Origin: an uncultured bacterium | GTDB lineage: Bacteria; Verrucomicrobiota; Kiritimatiellia; CAIKKV01; CAIJXV01 | Assembly (NCBI GenBank): GCA_903824675.1 | Contig: CAIJXV010000017.1 | Span: forward strand, 1-64,000 | Reading direction: 5' to 3' | DNA: 64,000 nt | Part shown: one piece after another, positions 17,294 to 27,531 of the stretch | Layout: every line of letters starts with the position of its first letter | Numbering within the stretch: the first letter of the stretch is position 1 | The notes under the pieces: generated by a model | What the model saw: only the letters and a program-made list of their open reading frames with translations | What the model was told of the DNA's origin: nothing | The model's database searches: none | Position numbers and translations under genes: made by a program

Positions 17294-18553
17294 ATGAATA
17301 ACGAACTTACGGCCGTTTTGAACTATATGGAGAAAGAGCGCGGGCTGGACCGCGAAATGCTTGTCCAAGCATTGGAATCGGCTTTGGTCACCGCTGCCCG
17401 GAAAAGTTATAACCCGACGCAGGAAATCCGCGTCCATATCGACCGCAAAACCTGCCGCATCAGAGCGTTGACCAATGTGACCGTTGTCGAGAAAGCCTCT
17501 GACCCGCATCTCGAAATCACCTTGGACAAAGCCAAGGCCATTAAGCCTGACGCCGTCCTGGGAGATTCAGTTGAGATTGAGATCACGCCGAAGGATTTCG
17601 GTCGAATTGCCGCTCAAACCGCCAAACAGGCCATTCTTCAAAAACTCCGCCAGGCTGAACGTACCGTCGTTTTCGAGGAATACCGCGATCAAGTCGGCAA
17701 TATTGTTCCTGGAACCATCCGTCGATTCGAACGCAGTGACATCATTATTGACCTCGGTAAGGCTGAAGCCGTCATGCCGTCCAAGGAGCGGATCACTTCC
17801 GAACTCTATCAGGTCGGCGACCGGATCCGCGCCTATGTCATGGCCGTTCAGGAAAATTCAGCCGGCCCCGGCATTATCCTCTCCCGGGCACATCCTGATT
17901 TCGTACGCCGCCTCTTCGAACTCGAAGTTGCGGAAATCGCCGATAAAACGGTCGAAATTAAAGGCATCGCACGGGAGGCGGGATATCGCACTAAAATCGC
18001 GGTTCATTCCAGAGACTCCAAGGTCGATCCGGTCGGCGCCTGCGTCGGCATGCGAGGGATGCGGGTTAAAAATATCGTTCGCGAACTGTCTGGCGAAAAA
18101 ATTGATATCGTCCGATGGAGTGAGGATATCAAAACCTACGTCAATAACGCCCTTTCTCCGGCAAAACTGAACAAAGTCGAAATCGATGCCGAAAAGCCGA
18201 ATGTGGTCCATGTCACCACCGATTCCGACCAGCTGTCTCTGGCTATCGGTAAGCGGGGACAAAATGTTCGCCTGAGCTCGAAATTGATCGGCTGGAAAAT
18301 CGATATCCAGAAGGAAGAAGGGGAAGTCACCTTCGAGGAGAAAGTCGCCCGCGCCATCAATGAATTGGCAGAAATTCCCGGTATCGGCCGCGAACAGGCT
18401 CAGAAACTGGTGCAGGCCGGGTTCCTGTCCATCGAAGGTATTCTCGCCGCGGAAATCAAGGATCTCGAAGAAAACACGGGTTTGGATGCCGCCGCGGCCC
18501 AAGCCATCTACGAAGCCGCCGCCGCGGCCCAGAAACACGGAGCGGAAGAATAA
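17294..18553 (+). CDS. nusA: Transcription termination/antitermination factor NusA
   Basis: NusA binds RNA polymerase and controls pausing, termination and antitermination. The 419-residue protein shows the N-terminal polymerase-binding domain (to about 125), an S1 domain (NIVPGTIRRFERSDIIIDLG), two KH domains (GACVGMRGMRVKNIV and LAIGKRGQNVRLSSKL) and a C-terminal helix-hairpin-helix segment (IPGIGREQAQKLVQAGF). The track start at 17216 reads through the leader hairpin; I chose the ATG at 17294, with GAGG about nine bases upstream. It heads the nusA-infB-rbfA-truB-ribF-rpsO-pnp block. The usual upstream rimP gene is absent. Confidence 0.93.
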   Translation: MNNELTAVLNYMEKERGLDREMLVQALESALVTAARKSYNPTQEIRVHIDRKTCRIRALTNVTVVEKASDPHLEITLDKAKAIKPDAVLGDSVEIEITPKDFGRIAAQTAKQAILQKLRQAERTVVFEEYRDQVGNIVPGTIRRFERSDIIIDLGKAEAVMPSKERITSELYQVGDRIRAYVMAVQENSAGPGIILSRAHPDFVRRLFELEVAEIADKTVEIKGIAREAGYRTKIAVHSRDSKVDPVGACVGMRGMRVKNIVRELSGEKIDIVRWSEDIKTYVNNALSPAKLNKVEIDAEKPNVVHVTTDSDQLSLAIGKRGQNVRLSSKLIGWKIDIQKEEGEVTFEEKVARAINELAEIPGIGREQAQKLVQAGFLSIEGILAAEIKDLEENTGLDAAAAQAIYEAAAAAQKHGAEE

Positions 18554-18556
18554 TTC

Positions 18557-20836
18557 ATGAGACTTCACGAATTGGCCAAGGAACTTGGACTGTCCAGTAA
18601 AGCACTGATGGAGCGGATGCATGCCGCCGGCATTCCCGCAAAAAACCAGTTGAGCGCGTTGGACGATACCACCGTCGCCCGGGTTCGAAAAGAATTGACC
18701 TCCACCCCCGCGTCCTCGGCAGTGGCTGAACCCCATAAACCCGCATCAAAGCCGATTGTCTCACCCACTCCTCCAACCCCGTCAGTCTCAAAACCGGTGG
18801 CTGTGACCGCACCGGCAAAACCCATAACCACTCCTCACGCCTCGCCCAAGCCCGTTGCTGCCCCACCTGCGCCCCCCAAGCAGCCGGTTGTTGTTACACC
18901 GACCCCACCCCCGCCCAAGCCGACAGCTGCCCCTACGCCACCTAAACCGGTAGCGCCCCCGACCGCTCCCAAACCACCTGTTGTGGCGCCGCCCCCACCG
19001 CCGGTAGTCGCCCCGTCCTCGGCCCCGGTTCTTCCCCCTTCAACGCCTAACCCGACCGGAAAAACCATCACGCTCAAGGCCGCCCTCACGGTCAAGGAAT
19101 TAGCCACCGAACTCGGAATCCGGCCCAACCAGTTGATCGCCGAACTCATGCACTCCAATGTTCTGGCATCGATGAACGAAAAGCTCGACTCCAAACTAGC
19201 CCAGAAAATTGCCGAAAAACATGGGTTTAATGTCCTGCGAGAAGAGAAAAAGGCAGCCGGCCATATCTTGCCCAAATCGCAGACCATTGATCAGGAAACA
19301 CTTGCCGACGACCCAGCGGATGTCGTTCCCCGTCCCCCTATCGTAACCTTCATGGGCCATGTCGATCATGGCAAAACGTCTTTGTTGGACCGGATCCGCA
19401 ATGCAACCGTTGCCCAGGGGGAACATGGTGGAATTACCCAACATATCGGCGCCTATACGGTTCAACAGGGCAAACAACTGATCACTTTCCTGGATACACC
19501 CGGGCATGAAGCGTTTACCGCCATGCGTGCACGCGGCGCCAATCTCACGGATATCGCGGTGATCATCGTTGCCGCCGACGATGGCCTCATGCCGCAGACA
19601 CGCGAAGCCATTCTCCACGCCCAGGCCGCCAAGGTCACGCTTATGGTCGCCATTAACAAATGCGATCTCCCCACCGCCAATCCCCAGCGGGTCCGCCAGC
19701 AACTGGCCGCCGAAGGGTTGACCACGGAGGATTGGGGTGGCACCTTGATTGCCTGCGATGTCAGCGCCGTTACCGGTGCCGGTATCGACAAATTATTGGA
19801 AATGATCCTTCTCCAGGCCGAAATTCTCGAACTACGCGCTAATCCCAAACGGCGGGCCAAAGGATTTGTGATCGAGGCCCGGCTGGAACCCGGCACCGGC
19901 CCCACCGCCAATCTCCTCGTACGGCAGGGCACCATTCATGTCGGAGATATCATTCTCGCCGGCCTCCACACCGGCCGTGTGCGCGCCTTGATCAATGATC
20001 GCGGCGAGCGGGTCCGTGAAGCCGGCCCCTCCATGCCCGTCAAATGCCTCGGTCTGTCCGGCGTTCCGGATGCCGGCGCAGATTTCAGTATTTTTGCCGA
20101 CGAAAAAGAGGCGCGCATCATCGCGGCCGAACGCCAGGCCCAAAGCAAAGCCGAACAATTGGTCCAGCCCAAACGGCTCACCATGGAGGCCCTCCTCCAA
20201 CAAGCGCTGACTCAGGGCGACAAGATCGAGCTGGGCGTTATTCTCAAGACCGACGTCCAGGGTTCGCTCGAAGCCATCCAGCATGCTTTGATGGAAATCA
20301 AAAGCGAAAAGATCACCCTGCGCATCCTGATGGCGGCCGTCGGCAACATTAATACCAATGATGTGCTACTGGCCGACGCCTCCTCCGCCATCATCCTGGG
20401 TTTCCATGTCAGCGCCGATGAAGAGATCAATCGCCTCGCCAAGCAACATGGCGTCGATATCCGCCTGCACAGCATCATCTATGAACTCGTTGACCAGGTT
20501 CGTGAATGCATGACCGGCCGACTGGCGCCGATCATCAAGGAAAAGGTCATGGGGCACGCAGCGATCAAACAGGTCTTCGAACTTTCCAAGGGCGGGCACA
20601 TTGCCGGTTGCGGCATGAAGGATGGATCGGTTACGCCCAAAATGCGCGTGCGCGTCAAGCGGGGTGGAGAGGTCATCTACGAAGGCTCCATCAACTCCCT
20701 GCGGCGCTTCCAGAACGACGTGAGCGAAGTCCGCGAAAATCAGGAATGCGGTATCCGGCTCGATAACTTTACCGCCTTCGCTGCAAATGACATCCTCGAG
20801 TTCTACCTGACTGAAAAAATCGCGCAAGCTTTGTGA
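18557..20836 (+). CDS. infB: Translation initiation factor IF-2
   Basis: IF-2 is the GTPase that brings initiator tRNA to the ribosome. In this 759-residue protein an N-terminal IF2_N helix unit (MRLHELAKELGLSSKALME) is followed by a Pro/Ala/Lys-rich linker to about residue 165 and a second IF2_N unit (LTVKELATELGIRPNQLI). The GTPase domain has G1 GHVDHGKTS, G3 DTPGHEAF and G4 NKCD, and the C-terminal domains that bind fMet-tRNA follow. It starts four nt after the nusA stop. The proline-rich linker is low complexity and gives long spurious ORFs on the other strand. Confidence 0.97.
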   Translation: MRLHELAKELGLSSKALMERMHAAGIPAKNQLSALDDTTVARVRKELTSTPASSAVAEPHKPASKPIVSPTPPTPSVSKPVAVTAPAKPITTPHASPKPVAAPPAPPKQPVVVTPTPPPPKPTAAPTPPKPVAPPTAPKPPVVAPPPPPVVAPSSAPVLPPSTPNPTGKTITLKAALTVKELATELGIRPNQLIAELMHSNVLASMNEKLDSKLAQKIAEKHGFNVLREEKKAAGHILPKSQTIDQETLADDPADVVPRPPIVTFMGHVDHGKTSLLDRIRNATVAQGEHGGITQHIGAYTVQQGKQLITFLDTPGHEAFTAMRARGANLTDIAVIIVAADDGLMPQTREAILHAQAAKVTLMVAINKCDLPTANPQRVRQQLAAEGLTTEDWGGTLIACDVSAVTGAGIDKLLEMILLQAEILELRANPKRRAKGFVIEARLEPGTGPTANLLVRQGTIHVGDIILAGLHTGRVRALINDRGERVREAGPSMPVKCLGLSGVPDAGADFSIFADEKEARIIAAERQAQSKAEQLVQPKRLTMEALLQQALTQGDKIELGVILKTDVQGSLEAIQHALMEIKSEKITLRILMAAVGNINTNDVLLADASSAIILGFHVSADEEINRLAKQHGVDIRLHSIIYELVDQVRECMTGRLAPIIKEKVMGHAAIKQVFELSKGGHIAGCGMKDGSVTPKMRVRVKRGGEVIYEGSINSLRRFQNDVSEVRENQECGIRLDNFTAFAANDILEFYLTEKIAQAL

Positions 20837-20856
20837 TCCCCGCCGGGGCGGCTACC

Positions 20857-21270
20857 ATGAAACCCGATCGTCTCACCCGTCTGAACGAACATCTCCGCCG
20901 AGAAATCGGGACATTTCTGTTCCGCATCGCAGCCCGTGAGACCCGCGATCTCTCCGTGATTACCGTCACGCGAGTCTCGATCAACAGCGACTTGCATACA
21001 GCCCAGGTGTTCGTCTCGATTCGCGCGCCCGAAGTCGACCGCCCGGCTTTCCTCGCCGCCTTGAATCGACATCGTATTGAAATCCAGGCTCATCTCGCTC
21101 AAACGGTTTGCCTCAAATATACCCCCCGTCTCTCTTTTAAGCCCGATACCTCCCTGGAAGAAGGCTATCGAATTCTGTCGATCCTCGCCACTCTTAAAAA
21201 CGACGATTCCTCTCCCCCGCCCTCCGACAACACCCCCAATCCCCTATCTTCCCTCGAGGACACTCTATGA
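20857..21270 (+). CDS. rbfA: 30S ribosome-binding factor A
   Basis: RbfA helps mature the 17S rRNA end and the 30S subunit. The 137-residue protein fits the KH-like RbfA family: [16 protein letters not shown] at the start, then [24 protein letters not shown], and [20 protein letters not shown] near the end. The track start at 20833 overlaps infB; I chose the ATG at 20857, which gives the typical [11 protein letters not shown] start. It overlaps truB by an ATGA. The last 20 residues or so are a Pro/Asn/Ser-rich tail. Confidence 0.9.
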   Translation: MKPDRLTRLNEHLRREIGTFLFRIAARETRDLSVITVTRVSINSDLHTAQVFVSIRAPEVDRPAFLAALNRHRIEIQAHLAQTVCLKYTPRLSFKPDTSLEEGYRILSILATLKNDDSSPPPSDNTPNPLSSLEDTL

Positions 21271-22019
21271 ATTCCCATTCGGTTGACTTCTTCGATGGCA
21301 TCCTTCTAGTCGACAAACCGTCGGGAATTACCTCCCATGATGTAGTCGACCAGATCCGCCGTCGCTTCCGTTTCAAAAAAACCGGGCATGGCGGGACACT
21401 CGATCCACAGGCCACCGGACTTCTGGTCATCCTGCTTGGACGCGGTACCAAGATATCCCAATACCTCATGTCCGGCGACAAAACCTATGAGGGCACCATC
21501 CATCTGGGCAGTGTTACGGATTCCCAGGATGCCGATGGACAGGTTATCCGGGAAGCCGATGCTTCTGGAATCACCCGGGCGCAACTCGAATCCGCTTTCG
21601 CGTCTTTCCGCGGCGATCTTCACCAGATTCCGCCGATGGTTTCCGCCGTAAAAAAAGCCGGTGTCCCCCTCTATAAACTGGCTCGCAAAGGTGAAGAAGT
21701 TGAACGCGAACCGAAATTAATCCACATTTATGAATTTCGAATGGTCGACTTTACCCCACCGGACGCCCGGTTTGTTGTGAGGTGTACCAAGGGGACCTAT
21801 GTCCGAACCCTCTGCCATGATATCGGTGAACAACTCGGTTGTGGTGCCCATCTCAAGCAGTTGCGTCGGACCCAGTCCGGGCCTTTCAATATCAATAAAG
21901 CCACTCCATTGGCTGATTTGCTCAATCTCACTCCGTTGGAACTTATGCAGAAATCCGTTCCTCTTCACGAATTCCATCAATTTCTTCAGCCCCCATCCAG
22001 TCCGACCCGTACTCCATGA
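21267..22019 (+). CDS. truB: tRNA pseudouridine(55) synthase
   Basis: TruB makes pseudouridine 55 in the T-loop of tRNAs. The 250-residue protein has the start [18 protein letters not shown], the catalytic-aspartate motif [14 protein letters not shown] (about residues 43-56), and [16 protein letters not shown]. It is somewhat short because the C-terminal PUA-like domain is reduced or missing. The start overlaps rbfA by an ATGA, and its stop overlaps ribF in the same way. Confidence 0.95.
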   Translation: MNSHSVDFFDGILLVDKPSGITSHDVVDQIRRRFRFKKTGHGGTLDPQATGLLVILLGRGTKISQYLMSGDKTYEGTIHLGSVTDSQDADGQVIREADASGITRAQLESAFASFRGDLHQIPPMVSAVKKAGVPLYKLARKGEEVEREPKLIHIYEFRMVDFTPPDARFVVRCTKGTYVRTLCHDIGEQLGCGAHLKQLRRTQSGPFNINKATPLADLLNLTPLELMQKSVPLHEFHQFLQPPSSPTRTP

Positions 22020-22996
22020 AGCTTGCGCGTCATCCCCGCGATTTGGTCGATGTCTCCGGACCCATCGGACTCGCTGCGGGTTTTTTTGACGGACTCCATT
22101 GTGGACATCAAGCGGTATTACAAGCCACCCGCAACTGGGCTCTTGCCAGAGGGGGGACCCCGTGGGTCATGACGTTCGACATTCATCCCGCCAAAATCAT
22201 CCAACCCGCAGATGCACCCCCTCTCATTACTTCCACCCGACATAAACTGGCCCTGCTTGAACGCACCGGGATGGCCGGTTGCCTGCTTCTGCCTTTTAAT
22301 CGAATCCGCGCACAACAGGAACCGGAAGCCTTTCTCGATTGGCTATTCTCTCAGGCACCCGGTATCCGCGCGATTTTCACGGGTGAAAATTGGCGATTCG
22401 GAAGGCAGGGCCGAGGCGACCTATCCCTCCTGAGGAATTTCGCCAAGCCCCGCCAAATTCTCGTCAAAACCATCCGCCCCAAGATCATTGGCGGCGCACC
22501 GATTTCCAGCACCCGTATTCGAGCCGCCGTCCGGGACGGTGACCTGACTCTGGCGGCGCACCTCCTCGGTCGTCCCTTCAGCCTTATGGCAACCGTCGGC
22601 GGCGGACTTAAAATCGGCCGTAAACTTGGGTTTCCCACCGCCAATCTCACCCCCGATAACGAAGTTCGTCCGCCCTTCGGCGTCTATGCGGTCCATGCCA
22701 TGGCCGAGGGATGCCCCTTCGAAGGGGTTCTTAACTACGGCCGGCGCCCCACCCTCGGCACACCGTCGTCACCATTGATGGAATTGCATCTGCTCGACAC
22801 CCGCCTCCATCTTTATCGCCGAACCATCGAAGTCTTCTGGGGCCCCCGCCTGAGAGACGAACGCACCTTTCCCTCGCTGATGGCCTTGGCCCGGCAGATC
22901 GCGGACGACATCAAAATGGCCCGTCGAGCATTACGGCAGCCTTCTGAAAAAAAACTCTGGAAGAAGACTTTACAAGACTTGGGAATCCGGTTATAG
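22016..22996 (+). CDS. ribF: Bifunctional riboflavin kinase/FMN adenylyltransferase
   Basis: RibF phosphorylates riboflavin to FMN and adenylylates it to FAD. The 326-residue protein has the nucleotidyltransferase N-terminal half with GFFDGLHCGHQAVL (about residues 22-35) and the motif PISSTRIRAAV, then the riboflavin kinase half starting at KIGRKLGFPTANL. Length is typical. It overlaps truB by four bases and lies 70 nt before rpsO. Confidence 0.95.
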   Translation: MKLARHPRDLVDVSGPIGLAAGFFDGLHCGHQAVLQATRNWALARGGTPWVMTFDIHPAKIIQPADAPPLITSTRHKLALLERTGMAGCLLLPFNRIRAQQEPEAFLDWLFSQAPGIRAIFTGENWRFGRQGRGDLSLLRNFAKPRQILVKTIRPKIIGGAPISSTRIRAAVRDGDLTLAAHLLGRPFSLMATVGGGLKIGRKLGFPTANLTPDNEVRPPFGVYAVHAMAEGCPFEGVLNYGRRPTLGTPSSPLMELHLLDTRLHLYRRTIEVFWGPRLRDERTFPSLMALARQIADDIKMARRALRQPSEKKLWKKTLQDLGIRL

Positions 22997-23066
22997 TCGG
23001 ACTTCAAAAACAAATAGGAAAGCAGTTTTAAGGTCATCGGAAAGGGTGTAAGGAACTGGAACGATT

Positions 23067-23330
23067 ATGGACCAAGTAAAGAAATCCGAAATTAGGGCGC
23101 AGTATCAACTGCATGACAAAGACACCGGTTCCTCCGAGGTGCAAATCGCTTTACTTAGCCAGCGCATCGAGGAGTTAACCGAGCACTTGAAGGTGCATCA
23201 GAAAGACAATAGTTCCCGTTACGGCCTGCTCAAAATGGTCAGTTCGCGACGGCGTCTTCTGAATTACCTCAAGAATAAAGATGCCGAGAAATATCAGGAC
23301 ATCGTTAAACGGCTCAAGTTGCGCCGTTAA
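23067..23330 (+). CDS. rpsO: 30S ribosomal protein S15
   Basis: S15 binds the central domain of 16S rRNA early in 30S assembly. The 87-residue protein has the conserved [31 protein letters not shown] and RRRLLNYLK. Its position between ribF and pnp is the widely conserved order. I see no clear S15-binding pseudoknot by eye in the 70-nt leader. Confidence 0.97.
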   Translation: MDQVKKSEIRAQYQLHDKDTGSSEVQIALLSQRIEELTEHLKVHQKDNSSRYGLLKMVSSRRRLLNYLKNKDAEKYQDIVKRLKLRR

Positions 23331-23433
23331 CTCTTCTGGTTTCCATCCATATCGGTTTCTGTTTCCTCCGCATGCGCTCCGCTGAGTGGCGTTGGGTTGC
23401 TGCGGCTTTATCCGATTCAATCAAGGTTATACT

Positions 23434-25542
23434 ATGCAAAACACGACATCAGTTGAAGTTCTCGTCGGCGACAAAAAACTCCTTATCGAAACCGGGTTGC
23501 TGGGTCGTCAGGCCCTTGGCGCCGTCACGGTTCGCCTGGGCGACACGATTCTCTTCTCCGCCGTTTCCGCCAGCGAAACCCCTCGCGTCGGCATCGATTA
23601 CTTCCCGCTCCAGGTCGAATATCGCGAAAAGTTTTATGCCGCGGGTATGTTCCCGGGTGGGTTCTTCAAACGCGAATCGCGCCCTTCCGAAAAAGAAATC
23701 CTCACCGCGCGCTTCACTGATCGCCCGATCCGCCCCCTCTTTGCCAAGGGTTTCCATAATGATGTCCAGATCTACAACATGCTGCTCTCGGCCGACAAGG
23801 AAAATGACTGCGATATTTTGAGCGTTGTCGCCGCCAGCGCCGCCTTGCAATTGTCCGAACTTCCCTTCTTTGGCCCCATCGCCGCTGTCCGCGTTGCTCG
23901 CATCGCCGGTCGCTGGGTCATCAATCCCACCAACGCCGAGGCCGCCCAAAGCGATTTGGATCTCATTTACGCCAGCACCCGTGACAAGACGGTCATGATT
24001 GAAGGCGGTGCCACCGAAATCCCCGAAGCGGATCTGATCGCCGCCATGCGTTTCGCCCATGCCGAATGTGTCAAGCTGTGCGATGCCCAGCTCGAGCTCC
24101 GTCGAAAAATGGGTTTGCCCGAGAAAAAGGTCGTCGACCCCGTTTGCGATGATACCCTCTTCAAGACTGCACAGACCCTCGTCGGAAATGACTTGTCCGC
24201 AGCCCTGTTGATTCCCGGGAAGCGCGAACGTCGCGCCAAGATCCATGTCATTCGCGACGCTTTGAAGGCCAGCCTTTTGGCAAAGGTGCCCGACATGGCT
24301 GATGAGGCGTTTCGTGCGGCTTTCGATGAACTCGAAATCTCCACGGTCCGCGCCAATGTCCTCGAAAAGAGCCGCCGTATTGACGGCCGATCTTTCTTCG
24401 ATCTCCGCCCTCTCCACGGTCAGGTCGGATTGCTTCCCCGCGTCCATGGATCCTCTTTCTTCGGCCGTGGTGAAACCGAATCGCTTTGCGCCGCCACGCT
24501 GGGAACCAGCTCCGATTCGCAGGACATGGACACCATCACCGGTGGCGCTCCGTCCAAATCTTTCTACCTGCATTATAACTTCCCGCCTTTCAGCGTGGGC
24601 GAAACCGGCCGTGTCGGCACCCCTGGCCGACGGGAAATCGGACACGGCGCCCTGGCCGAACGCTCACTCGTGGAAGTAATGCCCAAGGACTATCCGTACA
24701 CGGTCCGGTTGGTGTCCGACATTATGAGTTCCAACGGGTCCACCTCGATGGCCTCGATTTGCGCCGGAACACTTGCCCTGATGGACGCTGGTGTCCCGAT
24801 TCGCAAGCCCGTCGCCGGTATCTCCTGCGGCCTCTTCACGGCCCCCGGAAAATCCCAGATCGTCGTTGATATCCTGGGCGATGAGGATCATTGCGGAGAT
24901 ATGGATTTCAAAGTTGCCGGTACCCGGGATGGAATCACCGGATTCCAGGTCGACTTGAAAATTCGCGGATTGGACTGGGCCACCGTTACCGAGGCCTTCG
25001 AACGCGCCCGTGTCGCACGTCTGCAAATTCTCGACTTCATGGCTACCGTCCTTCCCACTACCCGTGCAGAACTCTCCCCTTACGCTCCGCGGATTCACCA
25101 GATGACCATTCCCCAGGACAAGATCGGCGAGTTGATCGGCCCCGGAGGAAAGAACATTCGGCGCATTACGGAATTAAGCGGAGCCCAAATCGATATCGAA
25201 GACGATGGGACGATCAAGATCTTCAGCGCGACGGCCGCCAGTTTGGAATTGGCTGTCCGCGAAGTCAGCATGATCACCGCCGAAGCCGAGGAAGGTGCCA
25301 TCTATAATGGTACCGTTGTTGGGATTACGAATTTCGGCTGTTTCGTCGAAATCTTCCCCGGACGTGATGGATTGGTTCACATCAGCGAGTTGTCCGATCG
25401 GCGTGTCGGAACCGTCGATGAAGTCTGCAAAGTTGGCGACCAAATGTGGGTCAAGTGCATCGGGGTTGACGATCGGGGTCGCATCAAACTCAGCCGCAAG
25501 GCTGCCATGGCCGAACGCGCGGCCTTGGAAGAATCCAAGTAA
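23434..25542 (+). CDS. pnp: Polyribonucleotide nucleotidyltransferase
   Basis: PNPase degrades RNA from the 3' end by phosphorolysis and is a component of RNA-turnover complexes. The 702-residue protein has two RNase PH domains (the second with LYHYNFPPFSVGE-like FYLHYNFPPFSVGE and SNGSTSMASICAGTLALMDAG), then a KH domain (IGELIGPGGKNIRRI) and an S1 domain (GTVVGITNFGCFVEIFPGRDGLVHISEL). The track start at 23386 is a TTG; the ATG at 23434 gives the normal MQNTTSVEV start with AAGG upstream. A 398-residue ORF on the opposite strand is a shadow. Confidence 0.97.
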   Translation: MQNTTSVEVLVGDKKLLIETGLLGRQALGAVTVRLGDTILFSAVSASETPRVGIDYFPLQVEYREKFYAAGMFPGGFFKRESRPSEKEILTARFTDRPIRPLFAKGFHNDVQIYNMLLSADKENDCDILSVVAASAALQLSELPFFGPIAAVRVARIAGRWVINPTNAEAAQSDLDLIYASTRDKTVMIEGGATEIPEADLIAAMRFAHAECVKLCDAQLELRRKMGLPEKKVVDPVCDDTLFKTAQTLVGNDLSAALLIPGKRERRAKIHVIRDALKASLLAKVPDMADEAFRAAFDELEISTVRANVLEKSRRIDGRSFFDLRPLHGQVGLLPRVHGSSFFGRGETESLCAATLGTSSDSQDMDTITGGAPSKSFYLHYNFPPFSVGETGRVGTPGRREIGHGALAERSLVEVMPKDYPYTVRLVSDIMSSNGSTSMASICAGTLALMDAGVPIRKPVAGISCGLFTAPGKSQIVVDILGDEDHCGDMDFKVAGTRDGITGFQVDLKIRGLDWATVTEAFERARVARLQILDFMATVLPTTRAELSPYAPRIHQMTIPQDKIGELIGPGGKNIRRITELSGAQIDIEDDGTIKIFSATAASLELAVREVSMITAEAEEGAIYNGTVVGITNFGCFVEIFPGRDGLVHISELSDRRVGTVDEVCKVGDQMWVKCIGVDDRGRIKLSRKAAMAERAALEESK

Positions 25543-25588
25543 TCCCCGGATTTTCCGGCGGTAACCAACCTGTAAAGGTCGTGGTGCT

Positions 25589-26614
25589 ATGGCGTCAAAA
25601 AAACGCTCCTCGGTTTCCACCCCGCCATCCCGCCGCCGGTATTTGATCACCGGCGGCGCCGGCTTCATCGGCTCGCATCTCACCCGCCTCCTGCTGGATG
25701 AAGGCCATCAGGTTGCGGCCATCGACAACTTGTCCACCGGCCGACTTGAAAACGTCGCCCCCTTCATCGGGCGCCCCGGCTACCAGTTCTCGCGGACCAG
25801 CATCACGTCCGAAGTCGTGCTGGACCGGTTGGCTGCGGAAGCTGACATCATCATCCATCTGGCCGCGGCCGTCGGAGTTGAACGGATTATCGATCACCCC
25901 GTAGAAACCATTGAAACCAATGTCATGGGCACCGAATTGGTCCTGCAGGCCGCTCTGCGATACAATTGCCGGGTCCTGATCGCCAGCACCTCTGAAGTGT
26001 ATGGTAAAGGCGCCAAGATTCCCTTCGCCGAAGAGGACGATGTCCTTCTCGGCCCGACCTGCCGAAATCGTTGGGGCTACGCCGCCAGCAAAATGGTTGA
26101 TGAGTTTCTCGGATTTGCCTATGTCCAGGAATATGGACTGCCCGTGGTCGTGATGCGCTTTTTCAATACTGTGGGACCACGCCAGTCTGGTCAATACGGC
26201 ATGGTGGTCCCGCGTTTCGTCGAATGTGCGCTTCAGGGAAAACCCATCTCGGTCTATGGCGACGGCTTGCAAAGTCGCTGTTTCTGCGATGTCCGCGATG
26301 TGGTTCGCGCAGTCGCCGGGCTCGCCATCCACCCCGACGCGGTCGGGCTGGTCGTCAACGTCGGCAGTCATGCTGAAATTTCGATTGCCGGACTCGCCGA
26401 ACGCGTTAAAAAGCTCCTCAAAAGCAATTCGCCTATTCGCTATATTCCATACGATCAGGCATATGCGCCCGGTTTTGAGGATATGCAACGACGGGTTCCG
26501 GATACCACTCGCATTGAAAACCTTCTCAAATGGAAACCCCGGATTAAACTCGACGAGACTTTGCTCGCAGTGAGAGATGATATTCGCCTTCGTCAAAAAC
26601 AGGAAAAATCATGA
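25589..26614 (+). CDS. NAD-dependent nucleotide-sugar epimerase/dehydratase (extended SDR)
   Basis: This 341-residue protein has the NAD-binding motif GGAGFIGSH near residue 21, ASTSEVYGKG, and the catalytic YAASK, as in extended short-chain dehydrogenases such as UDP-glucuronate decarboxylases and UDP-glucose 4-epimerases. RFFNTVGPRQSGQYGMVVPRF is typical of nucleotide-sugar enzymes. The exact reaction cannot be set from motifs. It may serve surface polysaccharide or sugar metabolism. It lies 46 nt after pnp and overlaps the next gene by an ATGA. Confidence 0.8.
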   Translation: MASKKRSSVSTPPSRRRYLITGGAGFIGSHLTRLLLDEGHQVAAIDNLSTGRLENVAPFIGRPGYQFSRTSITSEVVLDRLAAEADIIIHLAAAVGVERIIDHPVETIETNVMGTELVLQAALRYNCRVLIASTSEVYGKGAKIPFAEEDDVLLGPTCRNRWGYAASKMVDEFLGFAYVQEYGLPVVVMRFFNTVGPRQSGQYGMVVPRFVECALQGKPISVYGDGLQSRCFCDVRDVVRAVAGLAIHPDAVGLVVNVGSHAEISIAGLAERVKKLLKSNSPIRYIPYDQAYAPGFEDMQRRVPDTTRIENLLKWKPRIKLDETLLAVRDDIRLRQKQEKS

Positions 26615-27483
26615 AGCTCGGCGTTAGTTCCTACAGCTTTTGCCAACTCTATGCGTCCGGCCGGATGAATTTCCTCGATATCCCCGCCAAGACGCGGGAA
26701 ATCGGTTTCGAAGTGATCGAGTTTTCCTCCCTGCAAGTGCCGGAAGGGCTAACCCCGTTGACATTTGCCCCCCAGGTCCGGGCCGCCTGCGATGCCGTTG
26801 GCATCCCCATCATGAATTACACCATCGGAGCCGATTTTATCAATGGCTCTAATGGCGACTGGAAAGCTGAAGCCGATCGGCTCAAAAGCGAAGTCCAGAC
26901 GGCCAAAATTCTCGGCGCGCCGGGTATGCGCCACGATGCGACCCGCGGGTTTAGCGCCGATAAGGTGGGAGCCAAAGGGTTTGACGATGCGCTCCCCATC
27001 CTCGCCAAGGGATGCCGCGCTGTAGCCGAGTACGCCGCAGATCTCGGCATCCGCACCATGGTCGAAAACCACGGTTACTTCTGTCAGGACAGTGTGCGCC
27101 TTGAAAAACTGGTCAATGCCGTCAATCATCCCAATTTTGGAATTTTGATCGATATGGGGAATTTCATGTGCGCGGACGACTCGCCTGAAAAGGCTGTCGG
27201 CCTTCTTGCCCCCTATGCCTTCCATTGCCACGCCAAGGATTTCCACTTCAAGCCCGGCACAGCGCCCAATCCCGGCAAGGGTTGGTTCCGGTCACGCGGT
27301 GGGAATTTCCTGCGGGGATCCATCATTGGACATGGCGATGTCCCGGTGACCCAATGCATCGGCATTCTCAAACGCGCCGGATTCAAAGGCGTGCTTTCCA
27401 TTGAATTCGAGGGCATGGAAGATCCGATTAACGGGATCTCGGTCGGCTTCGAAAACCTCAAACGGTTCGTAGCCGAAGCCTGA
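26611..27483 (+). CDS. Sugar phosphate isomerase/epimerase family protein (TIM barrel)
   Basis: The 290-residue protein begins MKLGVSSYSF and shows TIM-barrel features of the AP-endonuclease-2/xylose-isomerase-like family, with candidate metal ligands in TMVENHGYF, ILIDMGNF, FHCHAKDFHF and LSIEFEG. Members isomerise or epimerise free or phosphorylated sugars and inositols. The substrate is unknown. It is translationally coupled to the SDR gene, which suggests a shared sugar pathway. A candidate terminator overlaps its end. Confidence 0.8.
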   Translation: MKLGVSSYSFCQLYASGRMNFLDIPAKTREIGFEVIEFSSLQVPEGLTPLTFAPQVRAACDAVGIPIMNYTIGADFINGSNGDWKAEADRLKSEVQTAKILGAPGMRHDATRGFSADKVGAKGFDDALPILAKGCRAVAEYAADLGIRTMVENHGYFCQDSVRLEKLVNAVNHPNFGILIDMGNFMCADDSPEKAVGLLAPYAFHCHAKDFHFKPGTAPNPGKGWFRSRGGNFLRGSIIGHGDVPVTQCIGILKRAGFKGVLSIEFEGMEDPINGISVGFENLKRFVAEA

Positions 27484-27520
27484 TCGGTCGGGTCTGCAAA
27501 CGATGCGGATCAGGCCGGTT
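27478..27520 (+). terminator. Candidate terminator after the sugar isomerase gene
   Basis: A perfect 8-bp stem gcctgatc/gatcaggc with a 22-nt loop is followed by cggtttt, 12 nt from the convergent DUF3999 stop codon. Confidence 0.4.
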
Positions 27521-27531
27521 TTCCTATTTCA

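Noticed and set aside
23449-24645. 398-residue ORF on the minus strand inside pnp
   Set aside because: Antisense shadow of a gene with clear PNPase domains; the translation has no recognisable motif.
25595-26596. 333-residue minus-strand ORF opposite the SDR epimerase
   Set aside because: Shadow ORF; the plus strand has a full Rossmann and YxxxK enzyme.
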